The translations under genes and the position numbers were made by a program. DNA of 64,000 nucleotides from Rattus norvegicus (Eukaryota; Chordata; Mammalia; Rodentia; Muridae), in NCBI RefSeq assembly GCF_036323735.1, contig NC_086029.1, positions 9,719,816-9,783,815 on the forward strand, read 5' to 3'. Numbering within the stretch: position 1 is the stretch's first letter; each line of letters opens with the position of its first letter. This document shows, piece by piece, positions 49,524 to 63,190 of the stretch. The notes beneath the pieces were generated by a model. It was not told the origin of the DNA and searched no databases. It saw only the letters and a list, made by a program, of their open reading frames with translations.

Positions 49524-51370
49524 GAATTCAGTGAGTTCCCAATGGGACATGCTTGTATGAATTTGCTTTTCAATATCGAGCAACATTTTAAGGAACGGAA
49601 TCCAAGTATCATGGTGAATTGAGTAGTTTCCCAATAGGATTCCCATGTAATAAGCTTGTTATTCAAGATAGAGCAACGTTTTAACGAACTGAATCACTGT
49701 TTCTTTGTGAATTCAGTTAGTTCCTAGTAGCCTGGTCTTGTAATATGTGTACTTTTAAAGATTTATAAAAATTTGGTGAGCCGAATCTGAGTAACATGAT
49801 GAATTCGGTTAGTTCCCAATAGGCGGCAATAGTAATAAGTGGACTGTTCGGGATATAGAAAAATTTTCACGAATGGAATCAAAATTTCTAGGCGAATTCA
49901 GTGAGTTCCCATTGGGACATGCTTGTATGAGTTTGCTTTTCAATATCGAGCAACATTTTAAGTAACGGAATCTAAGTACCATGGTGAATTGAGTAGTTTC
50001 CAAATAGGACTCGCATGTAATAAGCTTGTTATTCAAGATAGAGCACCGTTTTAACGAAGTGAAACACTGTTTCTTTGTGAATTCAGTTAGTTCCTAGTAG
50101 CCTGCTCTTGTAATATGTTTACTTTTAAAGATTTATAAAAATTTGGTGTGCCGAATCTGAGTAACATGGTGAATTCGGTTAGTTCCCAATAGGCCGCAGT
50201 AGTAATAAGTGGACTGTTCGGGATATAGAAAAATTTTCACAAATGGAATCATAATTTCTAGGCGAATTCAGTGAGTTCCCATTGGGACATGCTTGTATGA
50301 GTTTGCTTTTCAATATCGAGCAACATTTTAAGTAACGGAATCCAAGTATCATGGTGAATTGAGTAGGTTCCAATAGGATTCGCGTGTAATAAGCTTGTTA
50401 TTCAAGATAGAGCAACGTTTTAACGAACTGAACCACTGTTTTTTTGTGAATTCAGTTAGTTCCTAGTAGCCTGCTCTTGTAATATGTGTACTTTTAAAGA
50501 TTTATAAAAATTTGGTGACCCGAATCTGAGTAACATGGTGAATTCGGTTAGTTCCCAATAGGCCGCAGTAGTAATAAGTGGACTGTTCGGGATATAGAAA
50601 ATTTTCACGAATGGAATCAAAATTTCTAGGCGAATTCAGTGAGTTCCCAATGGGACATGCTTGTATGAGTTTGCTTTTCAATATCGAGCAACATTTTAAG
50701 GAACGGAATCCAAGTATCATGGTGAATTGAGTAGTTTCCCAATAGGATTCCCATGTAATAAGCTTGTTATTCAAGATAGAGCACCGTTTTAACGAAGTAA
50801 ACACTGTTTCTTTGTGAATTCAGTTAGTTCCTAGTAGCCTGCTCTTGTAATATGTGTACTTTTAAAGGTTTATAAAAATTTGGTGAGCCGAATCTGACTA
50901 ACATGGTGAATTCGGTTAGTTCCCAATAGGCCGCAGTAGTAATAAGTGGACTGTTCGGGATATAGAAAAATTTTCACGGATGGAATCAAAATTTCTAGGC
51001 GAATTCAGTGAGTTCCCAATGGGACATGCTTGTATGAGTTTGCTTTTCAATATCGAGCAACATTTTAAGGAACGGAATCCAAGTATCATGGTGAATTGAG
51101 TAGGTTCCCAATAGGATTCGCGTGTAATAAGCTTGTTATTCAAGATAGAGCAACGTTTTAACGAACTGAAACACGGTTTCTTTGAGAATTCAGTTAGTTC
51201 CTAGTAGCCTGGTCTTGTAATATGTGTACTTTTAAAGATTTATAAAAATTTGGTGAGCCGAATCTGAGTAACATGGTGAATTCGGTTAGTTCCCAATAGG
51301 CCGCAGTAGTAATAAGTGGACTGTTCGGGATATAGAAAAATTTTCACGAATGGAATCAAAATTTCTAGGC
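49524..51370 (+). repeat. Block 7, leading monomers before the p-w HOR
   Basis: Five monomers. They include a t class (GGCGGCAATAGTAAT, NcoI site at 49979), a u class (GGTGTGCC, AATCATAATTTC), one with GGTGACCC (50515), and one with TTTTAAAGGTTTAT and CTGACTAAC (50861-50900). The last three are duplicated 11,080 bp to the right. Confidence 0.8.
50171..51160 (+). repeat. Long-range duplicated segment, left copy
   Basis: About 990 bp that matches 61251-62240 at a shift of 11,080 bp. Shared private marks are GTAGGTTCCAATAGG (50363), the T run in CACTGTTTTTTTGTG (50434), GGTGACCC (50515), GAAGTAAACACTG (50794) and TTTTAAAGGTTTAT (50861). After about 51165 the copies differ (CACGGTTTCTTTGAG here). 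Confidence 0.8.
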
Positions 51371-54323
51371 GAATTCAGTGAGTTCCCAATGGGACATGCT
51401 TGTATGAGTTTGCTTTTCAATATCGAGCAACATTTTTAGGAATGGAATCCAAGTATCATGGAGAATTGAGTAGGTTCCCGATAGGATTCACATGTAATAA
51501 GCTTGTTATTCAAGATAGAGCAACGTTTTAACGAACTGAAACACTGTTTCTTTGTGAATTCAGTTAGTTCCTAGTAGCCTGGTCTTGTAATATGTGTACT
51601 TTTAAAGATTTATAAAAATTTGGTGAGCCGAATCTGAGTAACATGGTGAATTCGGTTAGTTCCCAATAGGCCGCAGTAGTAATAAGTGGACTGTTCGGGA
51701 TATAGAAAAATTTTCACGAATGGAATCAAAATTTAGGTGATTTCAGTGAGTTCCCAATGGGACATGCTTGTATGAGTTTGCTTTTCAATATCGAGCAACA
51801 TTTTAAGGAACGGAATCCAATATCATGGTGAATTGAGTAGTTTCCCAATAGGATTCCCATGTAATAAGCTTGTTATTCAAGATAGAGCAACGTTTTAACG
51901 AACTGAATCACTGTTTCTTTGTGAATTCAGTTAGTTCCTAGTAGCCTGGTCTTGTAATATGTGTACTTTTAAAGATTTATAAAAATTTGGTGAGCCGAAT
52001 CTGAGTAACATGGTGAATTCGGTTAGTTCCCAATAGGCCGCAGTAGTAATAAGTGGACTGTTCGGGATATAGAAAAATTTTCACGAATGGAATAAAAATT
52101 TCTAGGCGAATTCAGTGAGTTCCCAATGGGACATGCTTGTATGAGTTTGCTTTTCAATATCGAGCAACATTTTAAGTAATGGAATCCAAGTATCATGGTG
52201 AATTGAGTAGGTTCCCGATAGGATTCACATGTAATAAGCTTGTTATTCAAGATAGAGCAACGTTTTAACGAACTGAAACACTGTTTCTTTGTGAATTCGG
52301 TTAGTTCCTAGTAGCCTGGTCTTGTAATATGTGTACTTTTAAAGATTTATAAAAATTTGGTGAGCCGAATCTGAGTAACATGGTGAATTCGGTTAGTTCC
52401 CAATAGGCCGCAGTAGTAATAAGTGGACTGTTCGGGATATAGAAAAATTTTCACGAATGGAATCAAAATTTAGGTGATTTCAGTGAGTTCCCAATGGGAC
52501 ATGCTTGTATGAGTTTGCTTTTCAATATCGAGCAACATTTTAAGGAACGGAATCCAAGTATCATGGTGAATAGAGTAGTTTCCCAATAGGATTCCCATGT
52601 AATAAGCTTGTTATTCAAGATAGAGCAACGTTTTAACGAACTGAATCACTGTTTCTTTGTGAATTCAGTTAGTTCCTAGTAGCCTGGTCTTGTAATATGT
52701 GTACTTTTAAAGATTTATAAAAATTTGGTGAGCCGAATCTGAGTAACATGATGAATTCGGTTAGTTCCCAATAGGCGGCAATAGTAATAAGTGGACTGTT
52801 CGGGATATAGAAAAATTTTCACGAATGGAATCAAAATTTCTAGGCGAATTCAGTGAGTTCCCATTGGGACATGCTTGTATGAGTTTGCTTTTCAATATCG
52901 AGCAACATTTTAAGTAACGGAATCTAAGTACCATGGTGAATTGAGTAGTTTCCCAATAGGACTCGCATGTAATAAGCTTGTTATTCACGATAGAGCACCG
53001 TTTTAACGAAGTGAAACACTGTTTCTTTGTGAATTCAGTTAGTTCCTAGTAGCCTGCTCTTGTAATATGTGTACTTTTAAAGATTTATAAAAATTTGGTG
53101 TGCCGAATCTGAGTAACATGGTGAATTCGGTTAGTTCCCAATAGGCCGCAGTAGTAATAAGTGGACTGTTCGGGATATAGAAAAATTTTCACGAATGGAA
53201 TCATAATTTCTAGGCGAATTCAGTGAGTTCCCATTGGGACATGCTTGTATGAGTTTGCTTTTCAATATCGAGCAACATTTTAAGTAACGGAATCCAAGTA
53301 TCATGGTGAATTGAGTAGTTTCCCAATAGGATTCCCATGTAATAAGCTTGTTATTCAAGATAGAGCACCGTTTTAACGAAGTGAAAAACTGTTTCTTTGT
53401 GAATTCAGTTAGTTCCTAGTAGCCTGCTCTTGTAATATGTGTACTTTTAAAGATTTATAAAAATTTGGTGAGCCGAAACTGAGTAACATGGTGAATTCGG
53501 TTAGTTCCCAATAGGCCGCAGTAGTAATAAGTGGACTGTTCGGGATATAGAAAAATTTTCACGGATGGAATCAAAATTTCTAGGCGAATTCAGTGAGTTC
53601 CCATTGGGACATGCTTGTATGAGTTTGCTTTTCAATATCGAGCAACATTTTAAGTAACGGAATCTAAGTACCATGGTGAATTGAGTAGTTTCCCAATAGG
53701 ACTCGCATGTAATAAGCTTGTTATTCACGATAGAGCACCGTTTTAACGAAGTGAAACACTGTTTCTTTGTGAATTCAGTTAGTTCCTAGTAGCCTGCTCT
53801 TGTAATATGTGTACTTTTAAAGATTTATAAAAATTTGGTGTGCCGAATCTGAGTAACATGGTGAATTCGGTTAGTTCCCAATAGGCCGCAGTAGTAATAA
53901 GTGGACTGTTCGGGATATAGAAAAATTTTCACGAATGGAATCATAATTTCTAGGCGAATTCAGTGAGTTCCCATTGGGACATGCTTGTATGAGTTTGCTT
54001 TTCAATATCGAGCAACATTTTAAGTAACGGAATCCAAGTATCATGGTGAATTGAGTAGTTTCCCAATAGGATTCGCATGTAATAAGCTTGTTATTCAAGA
54101 TAGAGCACCGTTTTAACGAAGTGAAAAACTGTTTCTTTGTGAATTCAGTTAGTTCCTAGTAGCCTGCTCTTGTAATATGTGTACTTTTAAAGATTTATAA
54201 AAATTTGGTGAGCCGAATCTGAGTAACATGGTGAATTCGGTTAGTTCCCAATAGGCCGCAGTAGTAATAAGTGGACTGTTCGGGATATAGAAAAATTTTC
54301 ACGAATGGAATCAAAATTTAGGT
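51371..54323 (+). repeat. Block 7, 8-mer HOR copy 1 (p-q-r-s-t-u-v-w)
   Basis: Marks: p has CATTTTTAGGAATGG and GGAGAATTG; q has the 3 bp loss AATTTAGGTGATTTCAG (51729) and CCAATATCATGG; r has AATAAAAATTTC and AAGTAATGG; s has AATTTAGGTG with GAATAGAGTAG; t and v have CCATTGGG, AAGTAACGG and an NcoI site (52931, 53671); u and w have AATCATAATTTC. t-u and v-w are themselves near-duplicates 740 bp apart. Confidence 0.87.
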
Positions 54324-56910
54324 GATTTCAGTGAGTTCCCAATGGGACATGCTTGTATGAGTTTGCTTTTCAATATCGAGCAACATTTTAAGGAACGGAA
54401 TCCAATATCATGGTGAATTGAGTAGTTTCCCAATAGGATTCCCATGTAATAAGCTTGTTATTCAAGATAGAGCAACGTTTTAACGAACTGAATCACTGTT
54501 TCTTTGTGAATTCAGTTAGTTCCTAGTAGCCTGGTCTTGTAATATGTGTACTTTTAAAGATTTATAAAAATTTGGTGAGCCGAATCTGAGTAACATGGTG
54601 AATTCGGTTAGTTCCCAATAGGCCGCAGTAGTAATAAGTGGACTGTTCGGGATATAGAAAAATTTTCACGAATGGAATAAAAATTTCTAGGCGAATTCAG
54701 TGAGTTCCCAATGGGACATGCTTGTATGAGTTTGCTTTTCAATATCGAGCAACATTTTAAGTAATGGAATCCAAGTATCATGGTGAATTGAGTAGGTTCC
54801 CGATAGGATTCACATGTAATAAGCTTGTTATTCAAGATAGAGCAACGTTTTAACGAACTGAAACACTGTTTCTTTGTGAATTCGGTTAGTTCCTAGTAGC
54901 CTGGTCTTGTAATATGTGTACTTTTAAAGATTTATAAAAATTTGGTGAGCCGAATCTGAGTAACATGGTGAATTCGGTTAGTTCCCAATAGGCCGCAGTA
55001 GTAATAAGTGGACTGTTCGGGATATAGAAAAATTTTCACGAATGGAATCAAAATTTAGGTGATTTCAGTGAGTTCCCAATGGGACATGCTTGTATGAGTT
55101 TGCTTTTCAATATCGAGCAACATTTTAAGGAACGGAATCCAAGTATCATGTTGAATAGAGTAGTTTCCCAATAGGATTCCCATGTAATAAGCTTGTTATT
55201 CAAGATAGAGCAACGTTTTAACGAACTGAATCACTGTTTCTTTGTGAATTCAGTTAGTTCCTAGTAGCCTGGTCTTGTAATATGTGTACTTTTAAAGATT
55301 TATAAAAATTTGGTGAGCCGAATCTGAGTAACATGATGAATTCGGTTAGTTCCCAATAGGCGGCAATAGTAATAAGTGGACTGTTCGGGATATAGAAAAA
55401 TTTTCACGAATGGAATCAAAATTTCTAGGCGAATTCAGTGAGTTCCCATTGGGACATGCTTGTATGAGTTTGCTTTTCAATATCGAGCAACATTTTAAGT
55501 AACGGAATCTAAGTACCATGGTGAATTGAGTAGTTTCCCAATAGGACTCGCATGTAATAAGCTTGTTATTCACGATAGAGCACCGTTTTAACGAAGTGAA
55601 ACACTGTTTCTTTGTGAATTCAGTTAGTTCCTAGTAGCCTGCTCTTGTAATATGTGTACTTTTAAAGATTTATAAAAATTTGGTGTGCCGAATCTGAGTA
55701 ACATGGTGAATTCGGTTAGTTCCCAATAGGCCGCAGTAGTAATAAGTGGACTGTTCGGGATATAGAAAAATTTTCACGAATGGAATCATAATTTCTAGGC
55801 GAATTCAGTGAGTTCCCATTGGGACATGCTTGTATGAGTTTGCTTTTCAATATCGAGCAACATTTTAAGTAACGGAATCCAAGTATCATGGTGAATTGAG
55901 TAGTTTCCCAATAGGATTCCCATGTAATAAGCTTGTTATTCAAGATAGAGCACCGTTTTAACGAAGTGAAAAACTGTTTCTTTGTGAATTCAGTTAGTTC
56001 CTAGTAGCCTGCTCTTGTAATATGTGTACTTTTAAAGATTTATAAAAATTAGGTGAGCCGAATCTGAGTAACATGGTGAATTCGGTTAGTTCCCAATAGG
56101 CCGCAGTAGTAATAAGTGGACTGTTCGGGATATAGAAAAATTTTCACGGATGGAATCAAAATTTCTAGGCGAATTCAGTGAGTTCCCATTGGGACATGCT
56201 TGTATGAGTTTGCTTTTCAATATCGAGCAACATTTTAAGTAACGGAATCTAAGTACCATGGTGAATTGAGTAGTTTCCCAATAGGACTCGCATGTAATAA
56301 GCTTGTTATTCACGATAGAGCACCGTTTTAACGAAGTGAAACACTGTTTCTTTGTGAATTCAGTTAGTTCCTAGTAGCCTGCTCTTGTAATATGTGTACT
56401 TTTAAAGATTTATAAAAATTTGGTGTGCCGAATCTGAGTAACATGGTGAATTCGGTTAGTTCCCAATAGGCCGCAGTAGTAATAAGTGGACTGTTCGGGA
56501 TATAGAAAAATTTTCACGAATGGAATCATAATTTCTAGGCGAATTCAGTGAGTTCCCATTGGGACATGCTTGTATGAGTTTGCTTTTCAATATCGAGCAA
56601 CATTTTAAGTAACGGAATCCAAGTATCATGGTGAATTGAGTAGTTTCCCAATAGGATTCGCATGTAATAAGCTTGTTATTCAAGATAGAGCACCGTTTTA
56701 ACGAAGTGAAAAACTGTTTCTTTGTGAATTCAGTTAGTTCCTAGTAGCCTGCTCTTGTAATATGTGTACTTTTAAAGATTTATAAAAATTTGGTGAGCCG
56801 AATCTGAGTAACATGGTGAATTCGGTTAGTTCCCAATAGGCCGCAGTAGTAATAAGTGGACTGTTCGGGATATAGAAAAATTTTCACGGATGGAATCAAA
56901 ATTTCTAGGC
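54324..56910 (+). repeat. Block 7, 7-mer HOR copy (p missing)
   Basis: Order q-r-s-t-u-v-w. The w monomer of the previous copy passes straight into q, so equivalent monomers are 2585 bp apart rather than 2955. Exactly one monomer is lost, with no footprint at the join. TATCATGTTGAATAG at about 55144 is private to this copy. Confidence 0.86.
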
Positions 56911-59125
56911 GAATTCAGTGAGTTCCCAATGGGACATGCTTGTATGAGTTTGCTTTTCAATATCGAGCAACATTTTTAGGAATGGAATCCAAGTATCATG
57001 GAGAATTGAGTAGGTTCCCGATAGGATTCACATGTAATAAGCTTGTTATTCAAGATAGAGCAACGTTTTAACGAACTGAAACACTGTTTCTTTGTGAATT
57101 CAGTTAGTTCCTAGTAGCCTGGTCTTGTAATATGTGTACTTTTAAAGATTTATAAAAATTTGGTGAGCCGAATCTGAGTAACATGGTGAATTCGGTTAGT
57201 TCCCAATAGGCCGCAGTAGTAATAAGTGGACTGTTCGGGATATAGAAAAATTTTCACGAATGGAATCAAAATTTAGGTGATTTCAGTGAGTTCCCAATGG
57301 GACATGCTTGTATGAGTTTGCTTTTCAATATCGAGCAACATTTTAAGGAACGGAATCCAATATCATGGTGAATTGAGTAGTTTCCCAATAGGATTCCCAT
57401 GTAATAAGCTTGTTATTCAAGATAGAGCAACGTTTTAACGAACTGAATCACTGTTTCTTTGTGAATTCAGTTAGTTCCTAGTAGCCTGGTCTTGTAATAT
57501 GTGTACTTTTAAAGATTTATAAAAATTTGGTGAGCCGAATCTGAGTAACATGGTGAATTCGGTTAGTTCCCAATAGGCCGCAGTAGTAATAAGTGGACTG
57601 TTCGGGATATAGAAAAATTTTCACGAATGGAATAAAAATTTCTAGGCGAATTCAGTGAGTTCCCAATGGGACATGCTTGTATGAGTTTGCTTTTCAATAT
57701 CGAGCAACATTTTAAGTAATGGAATCCAAGTATCATGGTGAATTGAGTAGGTTCCCGATAGGATTCACATGTAATAAGCTTGTTATTCAAGATAGAGCAA
57801 CGTTTTAACGAACTGAAACACTGTTTCTTTGTGAATTCGGTTAGTTCCTAGTAGCCTGGTCTTGTAATATGTGTACTTTTAAAGATTTATAAAAATTTGG
57901 TGAGCCGAATCTGAGTAACATGGTGAATTCGGTTAGTTCCCAATAGGCCGCAGTAGTAATAAGTGGACTGTTCGGGATATAGAAAAATTTTCACGAATGG
58001 AATCAAAATTTAGGTGATTTCAGTGAGTTCCCAATGGGACATGCTTGTATGAGTTTGCTTTTCAATATCGAGCAACATTTTAAGGAACGGAATCCAAGTA
58101 TCATGGTGAATAGAGTAGTTTCCCAATAGGATTCCCATGTAATAAGCTTGTTATTCAAGATAGAGCAACGTTTTAACGAACTGAATCACTGTTTCTTTGT
58201 GAATTCAGTTAGTTCCTAGTAGCCTGGTCTTGTAATATGTGTACTTTTAAAGATTTATAAAAATTTGGTGAGCCGAATCTGAGTAACATGATGAATTCGG
58301 TTAGTTCCCAATAGGCGGCAATAGTAATAAGTGGACTGTTCGGGATATAGAAAAATTTTCACGAATGGAATCAAAATTTCTAGGCGAATTCAGTGAGTTC
58401 CCATTGGGACATGCTTGTATGAGTTTGCTTTTCAATATCGAGCAACATTTTAAGTAACGGAATCTAAGTACCATGGTGAATTGAGTAGTTTCCCAATAGG
58501 ACTCGCATGTAATAAGCTTGTTATTCACGATAGAGCACCGTTTTAACGAAGTGAAACACTGTTTCTTTGTGAATTCAGTTAGTTCCTAGTAGCCTGCTCT
58601 TGTAATATGTGTACTTTTAAAGATTTATAAAAATTTGGTGTGCCGAATCTGAGTAACATGGTGAATTCGGTTAGTTCCCAATAGGCCGCAGTAGTAATAA
58701 GTGGACTGTTCGGGATATAGAAAAATTTTCACGAATGGAATCATAATTTCTAGGCGAATTCAGTGAGTTCCCATTGGGACATGCTTGTATGAGTTTGCTT
58801 TTCAATATCGAGCAACATTTTAAGTAACGGAATCCAAGTATCATGGTGAATTGAGTAGTTTCCCAATAGGATTCCCATGTAATAAGCTTGTTATTCAAGA
58901 TAGAGCACCGTTTTAACGAAGTGAAAAACTGTTTCTTTGTGAATTCAGTTAGTTCCTAGTAGCCTGCTCTTGTAATATGTGTACTTTTAAAGATTTATAA
59001 AAATTTGGTGAGCCGAATCTGAGTAACATGGTGAATTCGGTTAGTTCCCAATAGGCCGCAGTAGTAATAAGTGGACTGTTCGGGATATAGAAAAATTTTC
59101 ACGGATGGAATCAAAATTTCTAGGC
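56911..59125 (+). repeat. Block 7, HOR copy 3, truncated (p-q-r-s-t-u)
   Basis: p returns (CATTTTTAGGAATGG at 56971). The order holds through u, and the next monomer (59126-59495) is a hybrid with GATGG, AAGGAACGG and GTAGTGAATCACTG in place of v. After that the array turns into t/u alternation. Confidence 0.84.
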
Positions 59126-59495
59126 GAATTCAGTGAGTTCCCAATGGGACATGCTTGTATGAGTTTGCTTTTCAATATCGAGCAACATTTTAAGGAACGG
59201 AATCCAAGTATCATGGTGAATTGAGTAGTTTCCCAATAGGATTCCCATGTAATAAGCTTGTTATTCAAGATAGAGCAACGTTTTAACGTAGTGAATCACT
59301 GTTTCTTTGTGAATTCAGTTAGTTCCTAGTAGCCTGGTCTTGTAATATGTGTACTTTTAAAGATTTATAAAAATTTGGTGAGCCGAATCTGAGTAACATG
59401 ATGAATTCGGTTAGTTCCCAATAGGCGGCAATAGTAATAAGTGGACTGTTCGGGATATAGAAAAATTTTCACGAATGGAATCAAAATTTCTAGGC

Positions 59496-61343
59496 GAATT
59501 CAGTGAGTTCCCATTGGGACATGCTTGTATGAGTTTGCTTTTCAATATCGAGCAACATTTTAAGTAACGGAATCTAAGTACCATGGTGAATTGAGTAGTT
59601 TCCCAATAGGACTCGCATGTAATAAGCTTGTTATTCACGATAGAGCACCGTTTTAACGAAGTGAAACACTGTTTCTTTGTGAATTCAGTTAGTTCCTAGT
59701 AGCCTGCTCTTGTAATATGTGTACTTTTAAAGATTTATAAAAATTTGGTGTGCCGAATCTGAGTAACATGGTGAATTCGGTTAGTTCCCAATAGGCCGCA
59801 GTAGTAATAAGTGGACTGTTCGGGATATAGAAAAATTTTCACGAATGGAATCATAATTTCTAGGCGAATTCAGTGAGTTCCCATTGGGACATGCTTGTAT
59901 GAGTTTGCTTTTCAATATCGAGCAACATTTTAAGTAACGGAATCCAAGTATCATGGTGAATTGAGTAGTTTCCCAATAGGATTCCCGTGTAATAAGCTTG
60001 TTATTCAAGATAGAGCACCGTTTTAACGAAGTGAAAAACTGTTTCTTTGTGAATTCAGTTAGTTCCTAGTAGCCTGCTCTTGTAATATGTGTACTTTTAA
60101 AGATTTATAAAAATTTGGTGAGCCGAATCTGAGTAACATTGTGAATTCGGTTAGTTCCCAATAGGCGGCAATAGTAATAAGTGGACTGTTCGGGATATAG
60201 AAAAATTTTCACGAATGGAATCAAATTTCTAGGCGAATTCAGTGAGTTCCCATTGGGACATGCTTGTATGAGTTTGCTTTTCAATATCGAGCAACATTTT
60301 AAGGAACGGAATCTAAGTACCATGGTGAATTGAGTAGTTTCCCAATAGGACTCGCATGTAATAAGCTTGTTATTCAAGATAGAGCAACGTTTTAACGAAC
60401 TGAAACACTGTTTCTTTGTGAATTCAGTTAGTTCCTAGTAGCCTGCTCTTGTAATATGTGTACTTTTAAAGATTTATAAAAATTTGGTGTGCCGAATCTG
60501 AGTAACATGGTGAATTCGGTTAGTTCCCAATAGGCCGCAGTAGTAATAAGTGGACTGTTCGGGATATAGAAAAATTTTCACGAATGGAATCATAATTTCT
60601 AGGCGAATTCAGTGAGTTCCCATTGGGACATGCTTGTATGAGTTTGCTTTTCAATATCGAGCAACATTTTAAGTAACGGAATCCAAGTATCATGGTGAAT
60701 TGAGTAGTTTCCCAATAGGATTCCCGTGTAATAAGCTTGTTATTCAAGATAGAGCACCGTTTTAACGAAGTGAAAAACTGTTTCTTTGTGAATTCAGTTA
60801 GTTCCTAGTAGCCTGCTCTTGTAATATGTGTACTTTTAAAGATTTATAAAAATTTGGTGAGCCGAATCTGAGTAACATTGTGAATTCGGTTAGTTCCCAA
60901 TAGGCGGCAATAGTAATAAGTGGACTGTTCGGGATATAGAAAAATTTTCACGAATGGAATCAAATTTCTAGGCGAATTCAGTGAGTTCCCATTGGGACAT
61001 GCTTGTATGAGTTTGCTTTTCAATATCGAGCAACATTTTAAGGAACGGAATCTAAGTACCATGGTGAATTGAGTAGTTTCCCAATAGGACTCGCATGTAA
61101 TAAGCTTGTTATTCAAGATAGAGCAACGTTTTAACGAACTGAAACACTGTTTCTTTGTGAATTCAGTTAGTTCCTAGTAGCCTGCTCTTGTAATATGTGT
61201 ACTTTTAAAGATTTATAAAAATTTGGTGTGCCGAATCTGAGTAACATGGTGAATTCGGTTAGTTCCCAATAGGCCGCAGTAGTAATAAGTGGACTGTTCG
61301 GGATATAGAAAAATTTTCACGAATGGAATCATAATTTCTAGGC
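59496..61343 (+). repeat. Dimeric HOR, t-u alternation with 739 bp period
   Basis: Classes alternate t-u-t-u-t. The units at 59866-60604 and 60605-61343 match in private marks: GATTCCCGTG in u, ACATTGTGAATTCGG (60137, 60876), and the 1 bp loss AATCAAATTTC in the t copy. The NcoI sites at 59581, 60320 and 61059 are exactly 739 bp apart. The first t (59496) lacks the 1 bp loss, so it marks the entry from the 8-mer domain. Confidence 0.87.
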
Positions 61344-62240
61344 GAATTCAGTGAGTTCCCATTGGGACATGCTTGTATGAGTTTGCTTTTCAATATCGAG
61401 CAACATTTTAAGTAACGGAATCCAAGTATCATGGTGAATTGAGTAGGTTCCAATAGGATTCGCGTGTAATAAGCTTGTTATTCAAGATAGAGCAACGTTT
61501 TAACGAACTGAACCACTGTTTTTTTGTGAATTCAGTTAGTTCCTAGTAGCCTGCTCTTGTAATATGTGTACTTTTAAAGATTTATAAAAATTTGGTGACC
61601 CGAATCTGAGTAACATGGTGAATTCGGTTAGTTCCCAATAGGCCGCAGTATTAATAAGTGGACTGTTCGGGATATAGAAAATTTTCACGAATGGAATCAA
61701 AATTTCTAGGCGAATTCAGTGAGTTCCCAATGGGACATGCTTGTATGAGTTTGCTTTTCAATATCGAGCAACATTTTAAGGAACGGAATCCAAGTATCAT
61801 GGTGAATTGAGTAGTTTCCCAATAGGATTCCCATGTAATAAGCTTGTTATTCAAGATAGAGCACCGTTTTAACGAAGTAAACACTGTTTCTTTGTGAATT
61901 CAGTTAGTTCCTAGTAGCCTGCTCTTGTAATATGTGTACTTTTAAAGGTTTATAAAAATTTGGTGAGCTGAATCTCACTAACATGGTGAATTCGGTTAGT
62001 TCCCAATAGGCCGCAGTAGTAATAAGTGGATTGTTCGCGATATAGAAAAATTTTCACGGATGGAATCAAAATTTCTAGGCGAATTCAGTGAGTTCCCAAT
62101 GGGACATGCTTGTATGAGTTTGCTTTTCAATATCGAGCAACATTTTAAGGAACGGAATCCAAGTATCATGGTGAATTGTGTAGGTTCCCAATAGGATTCG
62201 CGTGTAATAAGCTTGTTATTCAAGATAGAGCAACGTTTTA
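61251..62240 (+). repeat. Long-range duplicated segment, right copy
   Basis: Matches 50171-51160 with a few changes: CACGAATGG for CACAAATGG, GTATTAATAAG for GTAGTAATAAG (61650), GAGCTGAATCTCACTAAC for GAGCCGAATCTGACTAAC (61966), TTGTTCGCG for CTGTTCGGG (62031) and AATTGTGTAGG for AATTGAGTAGG (62165). CACTGTTTTTTTGTG occurs a second time at 62246, one place beyond the shared segment. Confidence 0.8.
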
Positions 62241-62450
62241 ACGAACTGAACCACTGTTTTTTTGTGAATTCAGTTAGTTCCTAGTAGCCTGCTCTTGTAA
62301 TATGTATACTTTTAAAGATTTATAAAAATTTGGTGAGCCGAATCTGAGTAACATGGTGAATTCGGTTAGTTCCCAATAGGCCGCAGTAGTAATAAGTGGA
62401 CTGTTCGGGATATAGAAAAATTTTCACGAATGGAATAAAAATTTCTAGGC

Positions 62451-63190
62451 GAATTCAGTGAGTTCCCAATGGGACATGCTTGTATGAGTTTGCTTTTCAA
62501 TATCGAGCAACATTTTAAGGAATGGAATCCAAGTATCATGGTGAATTGAGTAGGTTCCCGATAGGATTCACATGTAATAAGCTTGTTATTCAAAATAGAG
62601 CAACGTTTTAACGAACTAAAACACTGTTTCTTTGTGAATTCAGTTAGTTCCTAGTAGCCTGGTCTTGTAATATGTGTACTTTTAAAGATTTATAAAAATT
62701 TGGTGAGCCGAATCTGAGTAACATGGTGAATTCGGTTAGTTCCCAATAGGCCGCAGTAGTAATAAGTGGACTGTTCGGGATATAGAAAAATTTTCACGAA
62801 TGGAATAAAAATTTCTAGGCGAATTCAGTGAGTTCCCAATGGGACCTGCTTGTATGAGTTTGCTTTTCAATATCGAGCAACATTTTAAGGAATGGAATCC
62901 AAGTATCATGGTGAATTGAGTAGGTACCCGATAGGATTCACATGTAATAAGCTTGTTATTCAAGATAGAGCAACGTTTTAACGAACTGAAACACTGTTTC
63001 TTTGTGAATTCAGTTAGTTCCTAGTAGCCTGGTCTTGTAATATGTGTACTTTTAAAGATTTATAAAAATTTGGTGAGCCGAATCTGAGTAACATGGTGAA
63101 TTCGGTTAGTTCCCAATAGGCCGCAGTAGTAATAAGTGGACTGTTCGGGATATAGAAAAATTTTCACGAATGGAATCATAATTTCTAGGC
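62451..63190 (+). repeat. Tandem pair of r-like monomers (370 bp period)
   Basis: Two consecutive monomers carry the r marks AATAAAAATTTC, AAGGAATGG, CCGATAGG and ATTCACATG. This is one of the few places where one class follows itself directly. The second copy has private GGGACCTGC (62843) and GTAGGTACCCG (62921). The next monomers are u-like (63191) and, at the right edge, t-like (63931). Confidence 0.78.
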
